DNA of 8,020 bases from Bdellovibrionales bacterium (GTDB lineage Bacteria; Bdellovibrionota; Bdellovibrionia; Bdellovibrionales; UBA1609). The position numbers and the translations under genes are program-made. The stretch is taken from assembly GCA_020435085.1 (NCBI GenBank), contig JAGRAB010000074.1:1-8020 (forward strand), given 5' to 3'. How positions within the stretch are numbered: position 1 is the first letter of the stretch; each line of letters starts with the position of its first letter. This document shows positions 1-8,020 of the stretch, in pieces. The notes beneath the pieces are model-generated. The model was not told where the DNA came from. It did not search any database and saw only the letters and a list, made by a program, of their open reading frames with translations.

Positions 1-2
1 AA

Positions 3-971
3 TATCCTTCAACGGGATATGGGTACATCGAGGTTTCCGATGATATTTTTGATAAAGAAGGGCATTTGGAAGCTCGGCGAGTGAAAGGGTTTCGAGAAAA
101 ACCTGACGAAGTGACCGCTGAAAAATTTATTCACGCCGGAAATTATTATTGGAATGCTGGTATGTTTCTTTTTAAAGTTCAAACGATGATTGATCTTTTT
201 AAAGAACATTTGCCAGAGGTTTGGAAGAAAATTTCAAGTATCAAACCGGATTTTAGTGATGCCAAATATCAATATGCCAATGTGGAATCAATGAGTCTTG
301 ATTATGGCATTATGGAAAAGCTGAAGAAGCAAGTTTGTATCCCTTGTGATATTGGATGGTCTGATGTGGGTTCATGGGATGAGTTAGCAAGATTGGGGGA
401 GGAGTTCCCTCATTTACGCAATGATGGATTAGCTTCTGTCTTTAATGAAGACTCTCAAAATAACTATGTCTTTTCTATTCGCAATAAAGTGATTGGCTTA
501 GTGGGGGTTGAAAATTTGATCGTGGTGGATACTCCAGATGCTTTATTAATTACAAAAAAAGGAGCCTCACAAAAAGTAAAAGAATTACTGGCACAAATAA
601 AATCGCAAGGCTTGCCAGAGGCGACGGAGCATCCTTTTGAAATGCGGCCCTGGGGAAAATATGAAGTCCTTGCAGATAAAAAAGATTTTAAAGGCAAGGT
701 TATCACTGTCGACTCGGGGCAACAGCTGAGCTACCAAAGTCATAAAAAGCGTTCTGAACATTGGGTTGTGATTTCAGGAAATGCAGAAGTGATTCTTGAT
801 GAAAAAACTCACACTCTTAAAGCTGGTGATTATATTCATATTCCTCAAGGAGCTAAACACCGTATGCGAAACCCAGGGACAACTCCTTTGATATTTGTAG
901 AAGTTCAAACCGGAACCTACTTTGGTGAGGATGATATTGAAAGATATCAAGATGATTACAATCGCATCTGA
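3..971 (+). CDS. manC: Mannose-1-phosphate guanylyltransferase / mannose-6-phosphate isomerase, 5'-truncated by window edge
   Basis: This bifunctional cytoplasmic enzyme isomerises fructose-6-P to mannose-6-P and joins mannose-1-P to GTP to give GDP-mannose, a precursor for surface polysaccharides. The open frame runs in from the window edge, giving 322 residues against roughly 470 in the family, so the N-terminal nucleotide-binding signature lies off the window. An internal TTG at position 66 is not the start, because family sequence (TGYGYI) is already readable before it. Visible guanylyltransferase motifs are FREKPD, GNYYWNAGMF and GWSDVGSW. The C-terminal type II isomerase cupin begins at RPWGKYEV. 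It carries QSHKKRSEHW and IPQGAKHR, which keep the Gln, His, Glu and His expected as metal ligands and the Arg after the last His. The protein ends with the usual VQTGTYFGEDDIERYQDDY. Two lysines replace the second and third His of the common QxHHHRAEHW. The next gene starts 15 nt downstream. The assignment is secure; the symbol could equally be algA or cpsB. Confidence 0.93.
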   Translation, partial: YPSTGYGYIEVSDDIFDKEGHLEARRVKGFREKPDEVTAEKFIHAGNYYWNAGMFLFKVQTMIDLFKEHLPEVWKKISSIKPDFSDAKYQYANVESMSLDYGIMEKLKKQVCIPCDIGWSDVGSWDELARLGEEFPHLRNDGLASVFNEDSQNNYVFSIRNKVIGLVGVENLIVVDTPDALLITKKGASQKVKELLAQIKSQGLPEATEHPFEMRPWGKYEVLADKKDFKGKVITVDSGQQLSYQSHKKRSEHWVVISGNAEVILDEKTHTLKAGDYIHIPQGAKHRMRNPGTTPLIFVEVQTGTYFGEDDIERYQDDYNRI

Positions 972-976
972 AGTTT

Positions 977-980
977 GGAG
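977..980 (+). promoter_or_regulatory. Ribosome binding site GGAG for the TTG-start fusion gene
   Basis: GGAG lies 6 nt before the TTG at 987, inside the 15-nt gap after the manC stop. It decides the start: the first in-frame ATG is codon 17, inside the conserved VMDGGM motif, and would cut the domain. Confidence 0.75.
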
Positions 981-986
981 TAAAAA

Positions 987-2837
987 TTGAAAAATTTAAA
1001 AACATTTTTAGGCGACAATGATAAGCCCATTGTTATGGATGGTGGTATGGCCACCTCTTTGTATGATAAGGGGTTTTATATCAATCGTTCTTTTGAGGAG
1101 CTTTGTCTTCATGCCCCTGAAGCTGTTCGTGAAGTTTCTTTTGAATTTAAAAAAGCGGGAGCAGAAATTTTAAGAACAAATACATTTGGAGCCACAATTC
1201 CAAAATTAACAGAATATAACATACAAGATCGTCTTGAAGATATTTTGCGTGCTTCGGTTCAAATAGTTCGTGATGCAAGTCTTGGTGAGGCTTATGTTGT
1301 TGGAAGTCTAGGGCCCTTGGGAGTTGTACTAGAGCCTTTGGGGCCGACCAGTGTTGAAGAAGCAGAGGACTTTTATCTTAAAAATATTGAAATTTTTGAG
1401 ACTTCAGATATTGATGGATATTCCCTAGAAGGTTTTCATGATTTGAGTGAATTACGTGCAGCCATGCGTGCAGTTCGAAGTCATTCAAAAAAACCAATTC
1501 TCGCTTTTATTGGAATTCAAGAAAATAAAAAGACATCTTATGGGCATACGATTCAAGAGTTTTTACAACTCTCTGAAGAGTTTGATGTGGAAGTGGTTGG
1601 GTTCTCAGGGGATGTGGGTCCAAGTGGGATGCTAACAGCGTTAGAGATGACTCGTTCTTTGACCTCCAGACCATTAGCACTCCTGCCCAATGCCGGCCTT
1701 CCTCGTTATGTAAATGATCAGTATATTTACCTTTGTAATCCAGATTATATGGGTAAATTTGCAAAACGTTTTATTCAAGCCGGTGCTAATGTTGTTGGAG
1801 GCCATTCGGGAGTGCATGTCGAGCACATTCGGGCCATTTCTAATGCACTCAAAATGACGTCCACACTATCGATAAAAACACCATCTTATGCAAAAATAAT
1901 TCCTCCAGCCTCTGATAAGCCTCAAAAAACACAAAGCCTTGAAAAACGTAGTCGTTTTGGTGAAAAACTAAAAAAGGGAGAGCGTGTTTTTTCGGTAGAA
2001 ATTAATTCTCCTCGTGGCATTGATTTTTCAAAATTTTTAAAACATTGTGAGGAACTTCAACGGGGTGGACTGGAGTTTGTCAATATTCCTGATGGTGCCC
2101 GTGCAATGGCGAGAATGAGCTCCACTCAGTTAGCTTCTTATGTTGCTCGTGAGTTTCAGTTGGAACCGATTCCTCACTTTACAACCAGAGATAGAAATCT
2201 TTTAGGACTTCAATCCGATTTGCTGGGTGCTCATGTTAATGGAGTTCGAAATATTTTAGCCGTCACGGGGGATCCACCGAAGTTGGGAAATTGCCCAGGA
2301 GCTTCAGGAGTCTATGACGTAGATGCTATTGGATTGACTCATATTATTCATCGCATGAATCAGGGGCTAGATCTCGGTGGAAGTAGTTTTGGTCAACCAA
2401 CAGAATTTGTAACAGGAGTGGCTTTAAATCCAACGGCAGCAAATAAAGAACTAGAAGTAAGGCGATTCAAATATAAAGTGGAAGCTGGTGCTGACTTTGC
2501 AATGACTCAACCGGTTTATGATGTGGAAGCTTATCAAAGGTTTTTTGAGCAAATAGGAGACATCCCCTCGATACCAGTGATTATGGGAATTTGGCCTTTA
2601 GTGAGCTTGCGAAATGCCGAGTTTTTGAAACATGAAGTTCCTGGAGTTGAAGTCCCTGACTGGGTGATTTTAGAAATGGAAAAAGCGGGTGATGATAAGG
2701 AGGAATCTTTAAAACGAGGTTTAGATATTGCAATAAAAACAATGGAACAAGCAAAGGATCTCGTTGCAGGATTTCAGGTGAGTGCTCCCTTTAATCGAGT
2801 GTCTATTGCACTGGAGGCCATTCATGCGTTGGATTGA
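987..2837 (+). CDS. yitJ: YitJ-type fusion: homocysteine S-methyltransferase-like domain (zinc site lost) + methylenetetrahydrofolate reductase
   Basis: At 616 aa, this has the length and domain order of Bacillus YitJ (about 612 aa). Residues 12-290 form a homocysteine methyltransferase-like barrel ([10 protein letters not shown] at 16-25, RTNTFGAT at 63-70, GSLGPLG at 106-112). A basic, Ser/Pro-rich linker follows at about 291-320, then a MetF-type flavoprotein reductase to the end. The reductase should convert 5,10-methylene-THF to 5-methyl-THF. It keeps the equivalents of E. coli MetF Glu28 (E338 in SVEINSPRG), Asp120 (D429 in TGDPPKLG) and Gln183 (Q508 in MTQPVYD). The N-terminal domain is odd: the usual GxNC reads GFSG (C to G208), and the usual [11 protein letters not shown] reads [11 protein letters not shown] (CC to H273-S274), so all three zinc ligands are missing. 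The usual LET is also LEG at 147-149. Reductase activity is well supported; methyl transfer to homocysteine by this protein is doubtful. The TTG start has a GGAG site. The 3' end overlaps metH by 14 nt. Confidence 0.9.
   Translation: MKNLKTFLGDNDKPIVMDGGMATSLYDKGFYINRSFEELCLHAPEAVREVSFEFKKAGAEILRTNTFGATIPKLTEYNIQDRLEDILRASVQIVRDASLGEAYVVGSLGPLGVVLEPLGPTSVEEAEDFYLKNIEIFETSDIDGYSLEGFHDLSELRAAMRAVRSHSKKPILAFIGIQENKKTSYGHTIQEFLQLSEEFDVEVVGFSGDVGPSGMLTALEMTRSLTSRPLALLPNAGLPRYVNDQYIYLCNPDYMGKFAKRFIQAGANVVGGHSGVHVEHIRAISNALKMTSTLSIKTPSYAKIIPPASDKPQKTQSLEKRSRFGEKLKKGERVFSVEINSPRGIDFSKFLKHCEELQRGGLEFVNIPDGARAMARMSSTQLASYVAREFQLEPIPHFTTRDRNLLGLQSDLLGAHVNGVRNILAVTGDPPKLGNCPGASGVYDVDAIGLTHIIHRMNQGLDLGGSSFGQPTEFVTGVALNPTAANKELEVRRFKYKVEAGADFAMTQPVYDVEAYQRFFEQIGDIPSIPVIMGIWPLVSLRNAEFLKHEVPGVEVPDWVILEMEKAGDDKEESLKRGLDIAIKTMEQAKDLVAGFQVSAPFNRVSIALEAIHALD
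2813..2817 (+). promoter_or_regulatory. Ribosome binding site GGAGG for metH, inside the upstream gene
   Basis: A strong GGAGG sits 6 nt before the ATG at 2824, within the last codons of the fusion gene. It selects ATG 2824 over an in-frame GTG at 2782. The site suggests translational coupling, because ribosomes finishing the upstream gene at 2837 pass straight over it. Confidence 0.8.
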
Positions 2838-5800
2838 TGAACCGTCAAAATCAGACTCTTTTAAAGTTTTAGAAAAACTTCTTAAAGAAAGAATTGTATT
2901 TTTGGATGGTGCCATGGGGACGATGATTCAAAAATATCAGTTACAAGAAAAAGATTTTCGTGGAGATTTTTTTAAAAATTCAAAAAAAGATTTAAAAGGA
3001 AACAATGACCTTCTCTCTTTGACTCGTCCGGAAATTATTCAAGAAATACATACAAAGTATCTTGAAGCGGGGGCAGATATTATTGAGACAAATACATTTA
3101 GCGGAACCTCTATTGCACAAAGTGATTATGGTTTAGAAGCGTGGGTTTATGAACTCAATAAATCATCCGCTGAGCTAGCAAAAAAAGCTTGTCAGGAGTT
3201 TATGAGAAAAAACCCTGATAGAAAGGTTTTTGTTGCAGGAGCCTTGGGGCCGACAAATCGAACGGCTTCAATTTCTCCTGATGTTTCAAACCCAGCCATA
3301 CGAGGAGTCACTTTTGATGAGTTGGCTCAAGCTTATTATGAACAGGTGAGAGGGCTTATCGATGGAGGTGTTGATATCCTCTTGCCAGAAACGACATTTG
3401 ACACTCTCAATTTAAAAGCTGCTATTTTTGCCATTGAAAAATATTATGAAGATCACTCAAGTCAAAAACGACTCCCACTCATGATTTCTGTAACGATTAC
3501 TGATAATTCAGGGACGACTTTGTCTGGTCAAACAGTGGAAGCTTTTTGGTATTCAATAAGACATGCAAGGCCACTGAGTGTGGGTATTAACTGTGCCTTA
3601 GGGGCAAAAGATATGCGTCCCTATATAGAGAGGTTTTCGCAAATAGCTGATGTCTATGTGAGCTGTTATCCCAATGCGGGCTTACCAAACCCTTTGAGTG
3701 AAACAGGCTATGATGAAACTCCAGAAATTACATCAAGTCTTCTTAAAGAGTTTGCAGAGGCCGGATTTATTAATATGGTGGGTGGATGTTGTGGAACAAC
3801 TCCAGAACATATTCAAGCTATTCAAAAATCTCTAAAAAATATTACACCGAGATCTCTTCCAAATATAAAACCTGCCATGCGCTTATCGGGTTTAGAGCCA
3901 CTTGTGGTTCAATCGGATTCTAAAGCCAACTTTTTAATGATTGGAGAAAGATCAAACGTCACAGGCTCCCCTAAGTTTGCACGTTTGATAAAAGAGGGAA
4001 ATTTCGAAGAAGCATTAAGTATTGCCAGACAACAAGTAGAAAACGGTGCGAATATCATTGATATCAACTTTGATGAAGGGCTTATTGACTCAGAATCGGC
4101 AATGACCAGATTCTTAAATCTTTGCATGTCTGAACCTGATATTGCAAAAGTACCTATCATGGTAGATAGCTCCAAGTGGTCAGTGATTGAAGCGGGGCTT
4201 AAGTGTATACAAGGAAAATCAATTATTAATTCCATTTCTCTCAAAGAAGGAGAAGAGGTTTTCTGTCAACATGCGCGACTCGCTCAAAGATATGGTGCTG
4301 CCGTCGTGGTTATGGCATTTGATGAAAGAGGACAGGCCGCAGAGACTGATAAAAAGGTCGCTATTTGTCAAAGAGCTTATGATATTTTAATCAATAAAGT
4401 AGGAATGGATCCAGAAGATATTATTTTTGATCCCAATATATTAACCGTGGCCACGGGCATTGAGGAACACAACAATTATGCTGTGAACTTTATTGAAGCT
4501 GTCAGAGAAATAAAAAAAGTGTGTCCGGGAGCAAAAACCAGTGGAGGTGTTAGTAATATTTCATTTTCTTTAAGAGGCAATAACGTTGTTAGAGAAGCGA
4601 TGCATTCTGCTTTTTTATATAGAGCCATTCAAGCGGGTTTAGATATGGCGATTGTCAATGCTGGTATGATTGAAGTGTACGATGAGATTAATAATGTTTT
4701 GTTGGAAAAGGTAGAAAATGTTTTATGGAACCGAACACCTCAGGCAACAGATGAATTGGTTCATTTTGCAGAGTCATTTAAAAATCAAGGAAAGAAAAAA
4801 GAGACGCAAACATTGGCATGGAGAACAACCTCTTTGCAAGAACGAGTGACACATGCACTGGTACAGGGAGTTGCTGATTTTATTGAAGAGGATGTTGAAG
4901 AGGCTCGCAGAGAGTTAGGGCGTCCATTAGATGTCATTGAAGGGCCTTTGATGAATGGGATGAAGGTCGTTGGTGATTTATTTGGAGAAGGAAAAATGTT
5001 TCTTCCCCAAGTTGTTAAGAGTGCGCGAGTCATGAAAAAAGCAGTCGCTTATCTTGAGCCTTATATGGAAAAAGAAAAGGCTGAGACGGGAGCATTGAAT
5101 AAGAAGGGTGTTTTCCTTATTGCTACTGTCAAAGGAGATGTCCATGATATCGGAAAAAATATTGTTTCTGTAGTTATGGCCTGTAATGGTTATGACGTCA
5201 TTGATATGGGTGTCATGGTTTCTTGTGAAGATATTTTGAAAAAAGCAAAGGAAATCCACGCTGATATTATTGGGATGAGTGGTTTGATTACCCCTTCACT
5301 GGATGAAATGATTTACAATATAAAGGAAATGCAACGACGAGGTTTACAAACTCCTGTTTTAATTGGAGGAGCAACAACAAGCAGGGCCCACACGGCGATA
5401 AAGATAGCCGAACACTACAATGATGCAGTTATTCATGTGGGAGATGCTTCTCTTGTGGTTGGTGTTTGTAGCCAGCTTTTGAACTCTGAGCAAAAAGAAT
5501 CTTATAAAAAGGAAGTCAAAGCCTCATATGGACAGATAAAAAAATCTTGGGTCGATAAAAATCAACAGGCAAAGTCTCAATTGATTAACTATGATAAAGT
5601 GAATGCCCGTGGAGAATCTTTTGAGTGGAATGCAAAATCTGTTTATAAGCCTAAAATATTGGGACCTCAGCAATGGCAAGAGATCTCTCTCGTAGAGATT
5701 AAAAAGTTTATTGATTGGTCACCTTTATTTTGGACTTGGAATTTAAAAGGTGTTTTTCCAAAGATTTTTGAAAATGAAAAATATGGAGAACAAGCGAAAG

Positions 5801-6552
5801 CTATTTATAACGATGCTCAAAATATACTTCAACAAATTGTAGATAAAAATGCTTTTCAACCAAAAGCCGCATTTGGTATTTTTCCCGCAGCAAGTATTGG
5901 CAATGACATTAAAATTTTTAGTGATGAAAATAGAAATAAAACAGTTTCGACATTTCATTTTTTAAGACAACAAAAAGAAAAAATAAAAGAAGGAGCTTCT
6001 TATAAATGTTTGGCTGACTTTGTGGCCCCACAAGCATCAGGAGTGAGTGACTATCTTGGTGCGTTTGTTGTCACGATGGGAAAGGGTGTTGAGAAGCTTG
6101 CTCAAACGTTTCAAGAAAAAGGCGATGATTACTCCAGTATTATGGTGAAAGCTCTCGGAGATCGTTTGGCTGAGGCCTTGGCAGAAATGCTTCACAGGCA
6201 TGTGCGATCAATTTGGGGTTTTCTTGAAAAAGAGGATTTCTCGATTGAAGACCTTATTGAAGAAAAGTATCAAGGGATAAGGCCGGCGGCGGGATATCCA
6301 GCATGTCCAGATCATACTGAAAAAGAAACCATTTGGAAGCTTCTCAATGCCAAAGAAGCAACAGGGGCTTGGTTAACGGAGACTTATGCAATGGCTCCAG
6401 CCAGTACAGTTTCAGGTTTATATTTTTCACATCCTCACTCGCAATATTTTCAAGTTGGTGATATTACCGAAGAACAAGCTAAAGATTATGCACAGAGAAA
6501 AGGGTGGACGGACCAGCAAGTGAAAAAGTGGTTGGCAGCTGTTTTAAGGTAA
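2824..6552 (+). CDS. metH: Cobalamin-dependent methionine synthase (5-methyl-THF:homocysteine methyltransferase)
   Basis: This cytoplasmic enzyme moves the methyl group of 5-methyl-THF through cob(I)alamin to homocysteine, giving methionine and THF. At 1242 aa it is close to E. coli MetH (1227 aa) and all modules are present. The homocysteine domain (about 15-340) has DGAMGT and the zinc cysteines C257 (GINC) and C322/C323 ([11 protein letters not shown]). The pterin-binding domain (about 368-630) has [11 protein letters not shown] and VDSS. The four-helix cap is at about 670-755. The B12 domain (about 762-890) has GDVHDIG, with H774 as the expected lower cobalt ligand. The AdoMet-dependent reactivation domain (about 945-1235) has [15 protein letters not shown] at 1153-1167. 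The ATG at 2824 is chosen for its GGAGG site; an upstream GTG would add 14 residues with no family similarity. There is no frameshift and no missing key residue. The gene overlaps the MTHFR fusion by 14 nt, so methyl donor supply and use are co-expressed. UXS begins 4 nt after the stop. Reactivation needs an electron donor such as flavodoxin, not seen here. Confidence 0.97.
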   Translation: MRWIDEPSKSDSFKVLEKLLKERIVFLDGAMGTMIQKYQLQEKDFRGDFFKNSKKDLKGNNDLLSLTRPEIIQEIHTKYLEAGADIIETNTFSGTSIAQSDYGLEAWVYELNKSSAELAKKACQEFMRKNPDRKVFVAGALGPTNRTASISPDVSNPAIRGVTFDELAQAYYEQVRGLIDGGVDILLPETTFDTLNLKAAIFAIEKYYEDHSSQKRLPLMISVTITDNSGTTLSGQTVEAFWYSIRHARPLSVGINCALGAKDMRPYIERFSQIADVYVSCYPNAGLPNPLSETGYDETPEITSSLLKEFAEAGFINMVGGCCGTTPEHIQAIQKSLKNITPRSLPNIKPAMRLSGLEPLVVQSDSKANFLMIGERSNVTGSPKFARLIKEGNFEEALSIARQQVENGANIIDINFDEGLIDSESAMTRFLNLCMSEPDIAKVPIMVDSSKWSVIEAGLKCIQGKSIINSISLKEGEEVFCQHARLAQRYGAAVVVMAFDERGQAAETDKKVAICQRAYDILINKVGMDPEDIIFDPNILTVATGIEEHNNYAVNFIEAVREIKKVCPGAKTSGGVSNISFSLRGNNVVREAMHSAFLYRAIQAGLDMAIVNAGMIEVYDEINNVLLEKVENVLWNRTPQATDELVHFAESFKNQGKKKETQTLAWRTTSLQERVTHALVQGVADFIEEDVEEARRELGRPLDVIEGPLMNGMKVVGDLFGEGKMFLPQVVKSARVMKKAVAYLEPYMEKEKAETGALNKKGVFLIATVKGDVHDIGKNIVSVVMACNGYDVIDMGVMVSCEDILKKAKEIHADIIGMSGLITPSLDEMIYNIKEMQRRGLQTPVLIGGATTSRAHTAIKIAEHYNDAVIHVGDASLVVGVCSQLLNSEQKESYKKEVKASYGQIKKSWVDKNQQAKSQLINYDKVNARGESFEWNAKSVYKPKILGPQQWQEISLVEIKKFIDWSPLFWTWNLKGVFPKIFENEKYGEQAKAIYNDAQNILQQIVDKNAFQPKAAFGIFPAASIGNDIKIFSDENRNKTVSTFHFLRQQKEKIKEGASYKCLADFVAPQASGVSDYLGAFVVTMGKGVEKLAQTFQEKGDDYSSIMVKALGDRLAEALAEMLHRHVRSIWGFLEKEDFSIEDLIEEKYQGIRPAAGYPACPDHTEKETIWKLLNAKEATGAWLTETYAMAPASTVSGLYFSHPHSQYFQVGDITEEQAKDYAQRKGWTDQQVKKWLAAVLR
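6546..6549 (+). promoter_or_regulatory. Ribosome binding site AAGG for the UXS gene
   Basis: AAGG overlaps the last metH sense codons and lies 7 nt before the ATG at 6557. It is a modest match, but the spacing is right and the 4-nt gap between genes leaves no room for another signal. Confidence 0.5.
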
Positions 6553-6556
6553 ATCT

Positions 6557-7522
6557 ATGGAATCAAAAAATTTAATTGCTGATAAAATTCTTGTGACAGG
6601 TGGAGCCGGGTTTATTGGATCGCATCTTTGCGAAGCACTCCTCGAGAGAGGGCATGATGTTATTTGTGCCGATAATTTTTTTACAGGCCAAAAGGAGAAT
6701 ATTGCTCATCTTTTTGAACATTCTATGTTTGAACTTCTTCGTCACGATATTACTTTTCCGCTGTATGTTGAGGTGGACCAAATTTACAATTTGGCATGTC
6801 CAGCATCTCCAGTTCAATATCAAAAAGATCCTGTGCAAACGACAAAAACATCTGTGCATGGTGCCATTAATATGTTGGGGTTAGCGAAAAGAGTTGATGC
6901 CAAAATTTTTCAAGCATCAACGAGCGAAGTTTATGGAGATCCTGAGGTGCATCCTCAACCAGAAAACTATCGTGGGCATGTAAACCCTATTGGACCAAGA
7001 GCTTGTTATAATGAAGGTAAGCGGTGTGCAGAAACATTATTTTTTGACTACCACACGCAACATCAAGTGAAAATAAAAGTAGGACGTATTTTTAATACTT
7101 ATGGTCCTCGAATGCTTCCCAACGATGGTCGAGTGATTTCTAATTTTATTATTCAAGCACTGAAGAATGAATCTATCACAATTTTTGGTGATGGGACTCA
7201 GACAAGATCTTTTTGTTATGTGAGTGATATGATCGAGGGAATTTTAAAGCTGATGGATTCTCACGCATCCCTTACAGGACCTATAAATATTGGAAATCCA
7301 GTTGAAATTTCTATGATTGATTTGGCGAAAAAAATTATTGATCTGACAGGCTCTCGAAGTGAAATAGTGTATTTGTCATTGCCACAAGATGATCCTGTTC
7401 GACGTTGTCCTGATATTTCGCGAGCTCGTGAGTTTTTAAAATGGGAGCCAAAAACCAGTCTTGATGTAGGACTTGGTTCAACGATAGAATATTTTGAAAA
7501 CTTATTGAGACAAAAATCATAA
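6557..7522 (+). CDS. uxs: UDP-glucuronate decarboxylase (UDP-xylose synthase), extended SDR family
   Basis: The protein (321 aa) is a soluble extended short-chain dehydrogenase. It should oxidise and decarboxylate UDP-glucuronate to UDP-xylose with a recycled NAD, supplying pentose for surface glycans. The Rossmann signature TGGAGFIG is at 14-21 (Gly 15, 18, 21). Family-specific stretches are NLACPASP at 78-85, [16 protein letters not shown] at 91-106, [14 protein letters not shown] at 121-134 and [14 protein letters not shown] at 143-156. The catalytic Tyr and Lys are Y151 and K155; T122 and E124 fill the other usual active-site places. SQTR-like QTRSF is at 215-219. The YNEGK sequence has Asn where YDEGK is usual. 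There is no N-terminal membrane anchor, unlike animal UXS1. A dTDP-glucose 4,6-dehydratase is the main alternative, but the EVHPQ and [10 protein letters not shown] blocks fit UXS much better. It follows metH by 4 nt and shares a polysaccharide theme with manC at the other end of the operon. Confidence 0.9.
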   Translation: MESKNLIADKILVTGGAGFIGSHLCEALLERGHDVICADNFFTGQKENIAHLFEHSMFELLRHDITFPLYVEVDQIYNLACPASPVQYQKDPVQTTKTSVHGAINMLGLAKRVDAKIFQASTSEVYGDPEVHPQPENYRGHVNPIGPRACYNEGKRCAETLFFDYHTQHQVKIKVGRIFNTYGPRMLPNDGRVISNFIIQALKNESITIFGDGTQTRSFCYVSDMIEGILKLMDSHASLTGPINIGNPVEISMIDLAKKIIDLTGSRSEIVYLSLPQDDPVRRCPDISRAREFLKWEPKTSLDVGLGSTIEYFENLLRQKS

Positions 7523-7528
7523 AGAAGG
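7523..7528 (+). promoter_or_regulatory. Ribosome binding site AGAAGG for the last gene
   Basis: AGAAGG begins immediately after the UXS stop and ends 5 nt before the TTG at 7534. It supports that TTG as the start, since the first in-frame ATG downstream is codon 100 of 151. Confidence 0.65.
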
Positions 7529-7533
7529 CATTT

Positions 7534-7989
7534 TTGATAGATTTAAATGCATTGGCAAAAAGTCGGGCTCAAGCCACTGGAGAGTTTGAAGGAGAATGGT
7601 TAAAAGTTCTTGAGTGGTCTTCTCAAACGGAAGTGGGTAATTGTTTAACTGATGGTGAGTTCACACGATTAATTTCATTTTCTGATACGATTTCTATTTA
7701 TAAAACAGCCTTTGAATATTTTGAAGATCATCGACAAAATGGAGAGCAGCCACCAGCTCTTGATCTTCTTATTGAGCATGTGGATCCATCTCGTTTTCAT
7801 TTAGGGGATTGGTTAGGGGCGGTTGAAGCCATGCATGGGTGGCTAAAAAAAAATAAAGATTCTGCTACTTTTAAAAGAATATTAGGCTACAAACAGTGCT
7901 GTGAGATGAGCTTAAAATCAGTGCCTGAGGGGGAGCTTTCTAAAACTGTTGTAGAAATGCTTGAATCCCATGGTTTAGAGAAATTTTAA
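7534..7989 (+). CDS. Hypothetical acidic protein, 151 aa, function unknown
   Basis: I do not recognise this protein. The frame is open for 151 codons from a TTG with a well-placed AGAAGG, 11 nt after the UXS stop, so it looks like the next gene of the operon. The sequence is soluble and acidic (about 26 Asp/Glu against 16 Lys/Arg by my count), with no signal peptide or membrane segment. It appears mostly helical, with four tryptophans (22, 28, 93, 103) and a Cys pair at 122-123 that has no partner pattern suggesting a metal site. The moderately conserved look of WLKVLEW, FHLGDWLGAVEAMHGWL and ILGYKQCCEM argues for a real protein. Its place at the end of a sugar-nucleotide and methionine operon gives only a weak hint of role. 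Coding is likely; function is open. Confidence 0.75.
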   Translation: MIDLNALAKSRAQATGEFEGEWLKVLEWSSQTEVGNCLTDGEFTRLISFSDTISIYKTAFEYFEDHRQNGEQPPALDLLIEHVDPSRFHLGDWLGAVEAMHGWLKKNKDSATFKRILGYKQCCEMSLKSVPEGELSKTVVEMLESHGLEKF

Positions 7990-8007
7990 ATCAATCATTT
8001 TAAATCA
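7983..8007 (+). repeat. Short AT-rich direct repeat, two 11-bp copies
   Basis: ATTTTAAATCA occurs at 7983-7993 and again at 7997-8007, separated by ATC (14-bp period). The first copy overlaps the stop codon of the last gene. In such AT-rich sequence it may be chance, or the edge of a downstream regulatory region cut off by the window end. Confidence 0.4.
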
Positions 8008-8020
8008 AAAGTCGCCGACA

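Noticed and set aside
66..68. TTG at 66 as the start of manC
   Set aside because: The frame is open to the window edge, and conserved TGYGYI sequence is encoded before this codon, so the gene begins upstream.
972..986. SAM or cobalamin riboswitch before the methionine genes
   Set aside because: The gap is only 15 nt and is filled by the ribosome site; there is no room for a structured leader.
2782..2823. In-frame GTG at 2782 as the metH start (14 extra residues)
   Set aside because: The ATG at 2824 has GGAGG 6 nt before it. The extra residues do not look like the family and would deepen the overlap with the previous gene to 56 nt.
4978..5259. Minus-strand open frames across metH and the other genes
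   Set aside because: They lie opposite well-conserved coding sequence, lack ribosome sites and family motifs, and are shadows.
6557..7522. dTDP-glucose 4,6-dehydratase for the SDR gene
   Set aside because: The [14 protein letters not shown] and [12 protein letters not shown] blocks are typical of UDP-glucuronate decarboxylases.
7845..7853. Run of nine A residues in the last gene as a programmed frameshift or slippage site
   Set aside because: A -1 shift, or an extra A, meets a TAA at once and gives no alternative product; such A runs are expected in Lys-rich AT-rich coding sequence.
8009..8020. GTCGCCGAC near the window end as a terminator hairpin
   Set aside because: The 4-bp arms leave a one-base loop, which cannot form, and no T-run is visible before the window ends.

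Overview
The window is a densely packed, one-strand stretch of an AT-rich bacterial chromosome. It holds five genes, all on the + strand, with junctions of +15, -14, +4 and +11 nt. I see no promoter or terminator between them, so they read as one operon that starts upstream of the window. A Gram-negative host is likely, because the window combines a fused guanylyltransferase/phosphomannose isomerase, a full-length cobalamin MetH with a reactivation domain, and UDP-xylose synthesis. The AT-rich composition and frequent TTG starts would fit a low-GC member of the Bdellovibrionota or a similar deltaproteobacterial lineage, but this placement is a weak guess.

Layout: (1) positions 3-971 carry the C-terminal two thirds of a ManC/AlgA-type enzyme for GDP-mannose; its N-terminus lies off the window. 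(2) Positions 987-2837 carry a YitJ-type fusion of a homocysteine S-methyltransferase-like domain and a methylenetetrahydrofolate reductase domain, with a TTG start. (3) Positions 2824-6552 carry complete cobalamin-dependent methionine synthase MetH, which overlaps the fusion gene by 14 nt. (4) Positions 6557-7522 carry a UDP-glucuronate decarboxylase (UXS). (5) Positions 7534-7989 carry a small acidic protein that I do not recognise, also with a TTG start. The last 31 bases hold only an AT-rich 11-bp direct repeat.

How the genes work together: the MTHFR domain makes 5-methyl-THF, and MetH passes that methyl group through cobalamin to homocysteine. The two genes are translationally coupled. 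They are flanked by two sugar-nucleotide genes (GDP-mannose and UDP-xylose), which suggests a mixed operon for surface polysaccharide and one-carbon metabolism.

The most interesting point is that the homocysteine methyltransferase-like domain of the fusion has lost all three zinc-ligand cysteines that define the family. MetH, immediately downstream, keeps all three. The fusion therefore looks like an MTHFR carrying a catalytically dead or repurposed homocysteine-methyltransferase fold, paired with a functional MetH.
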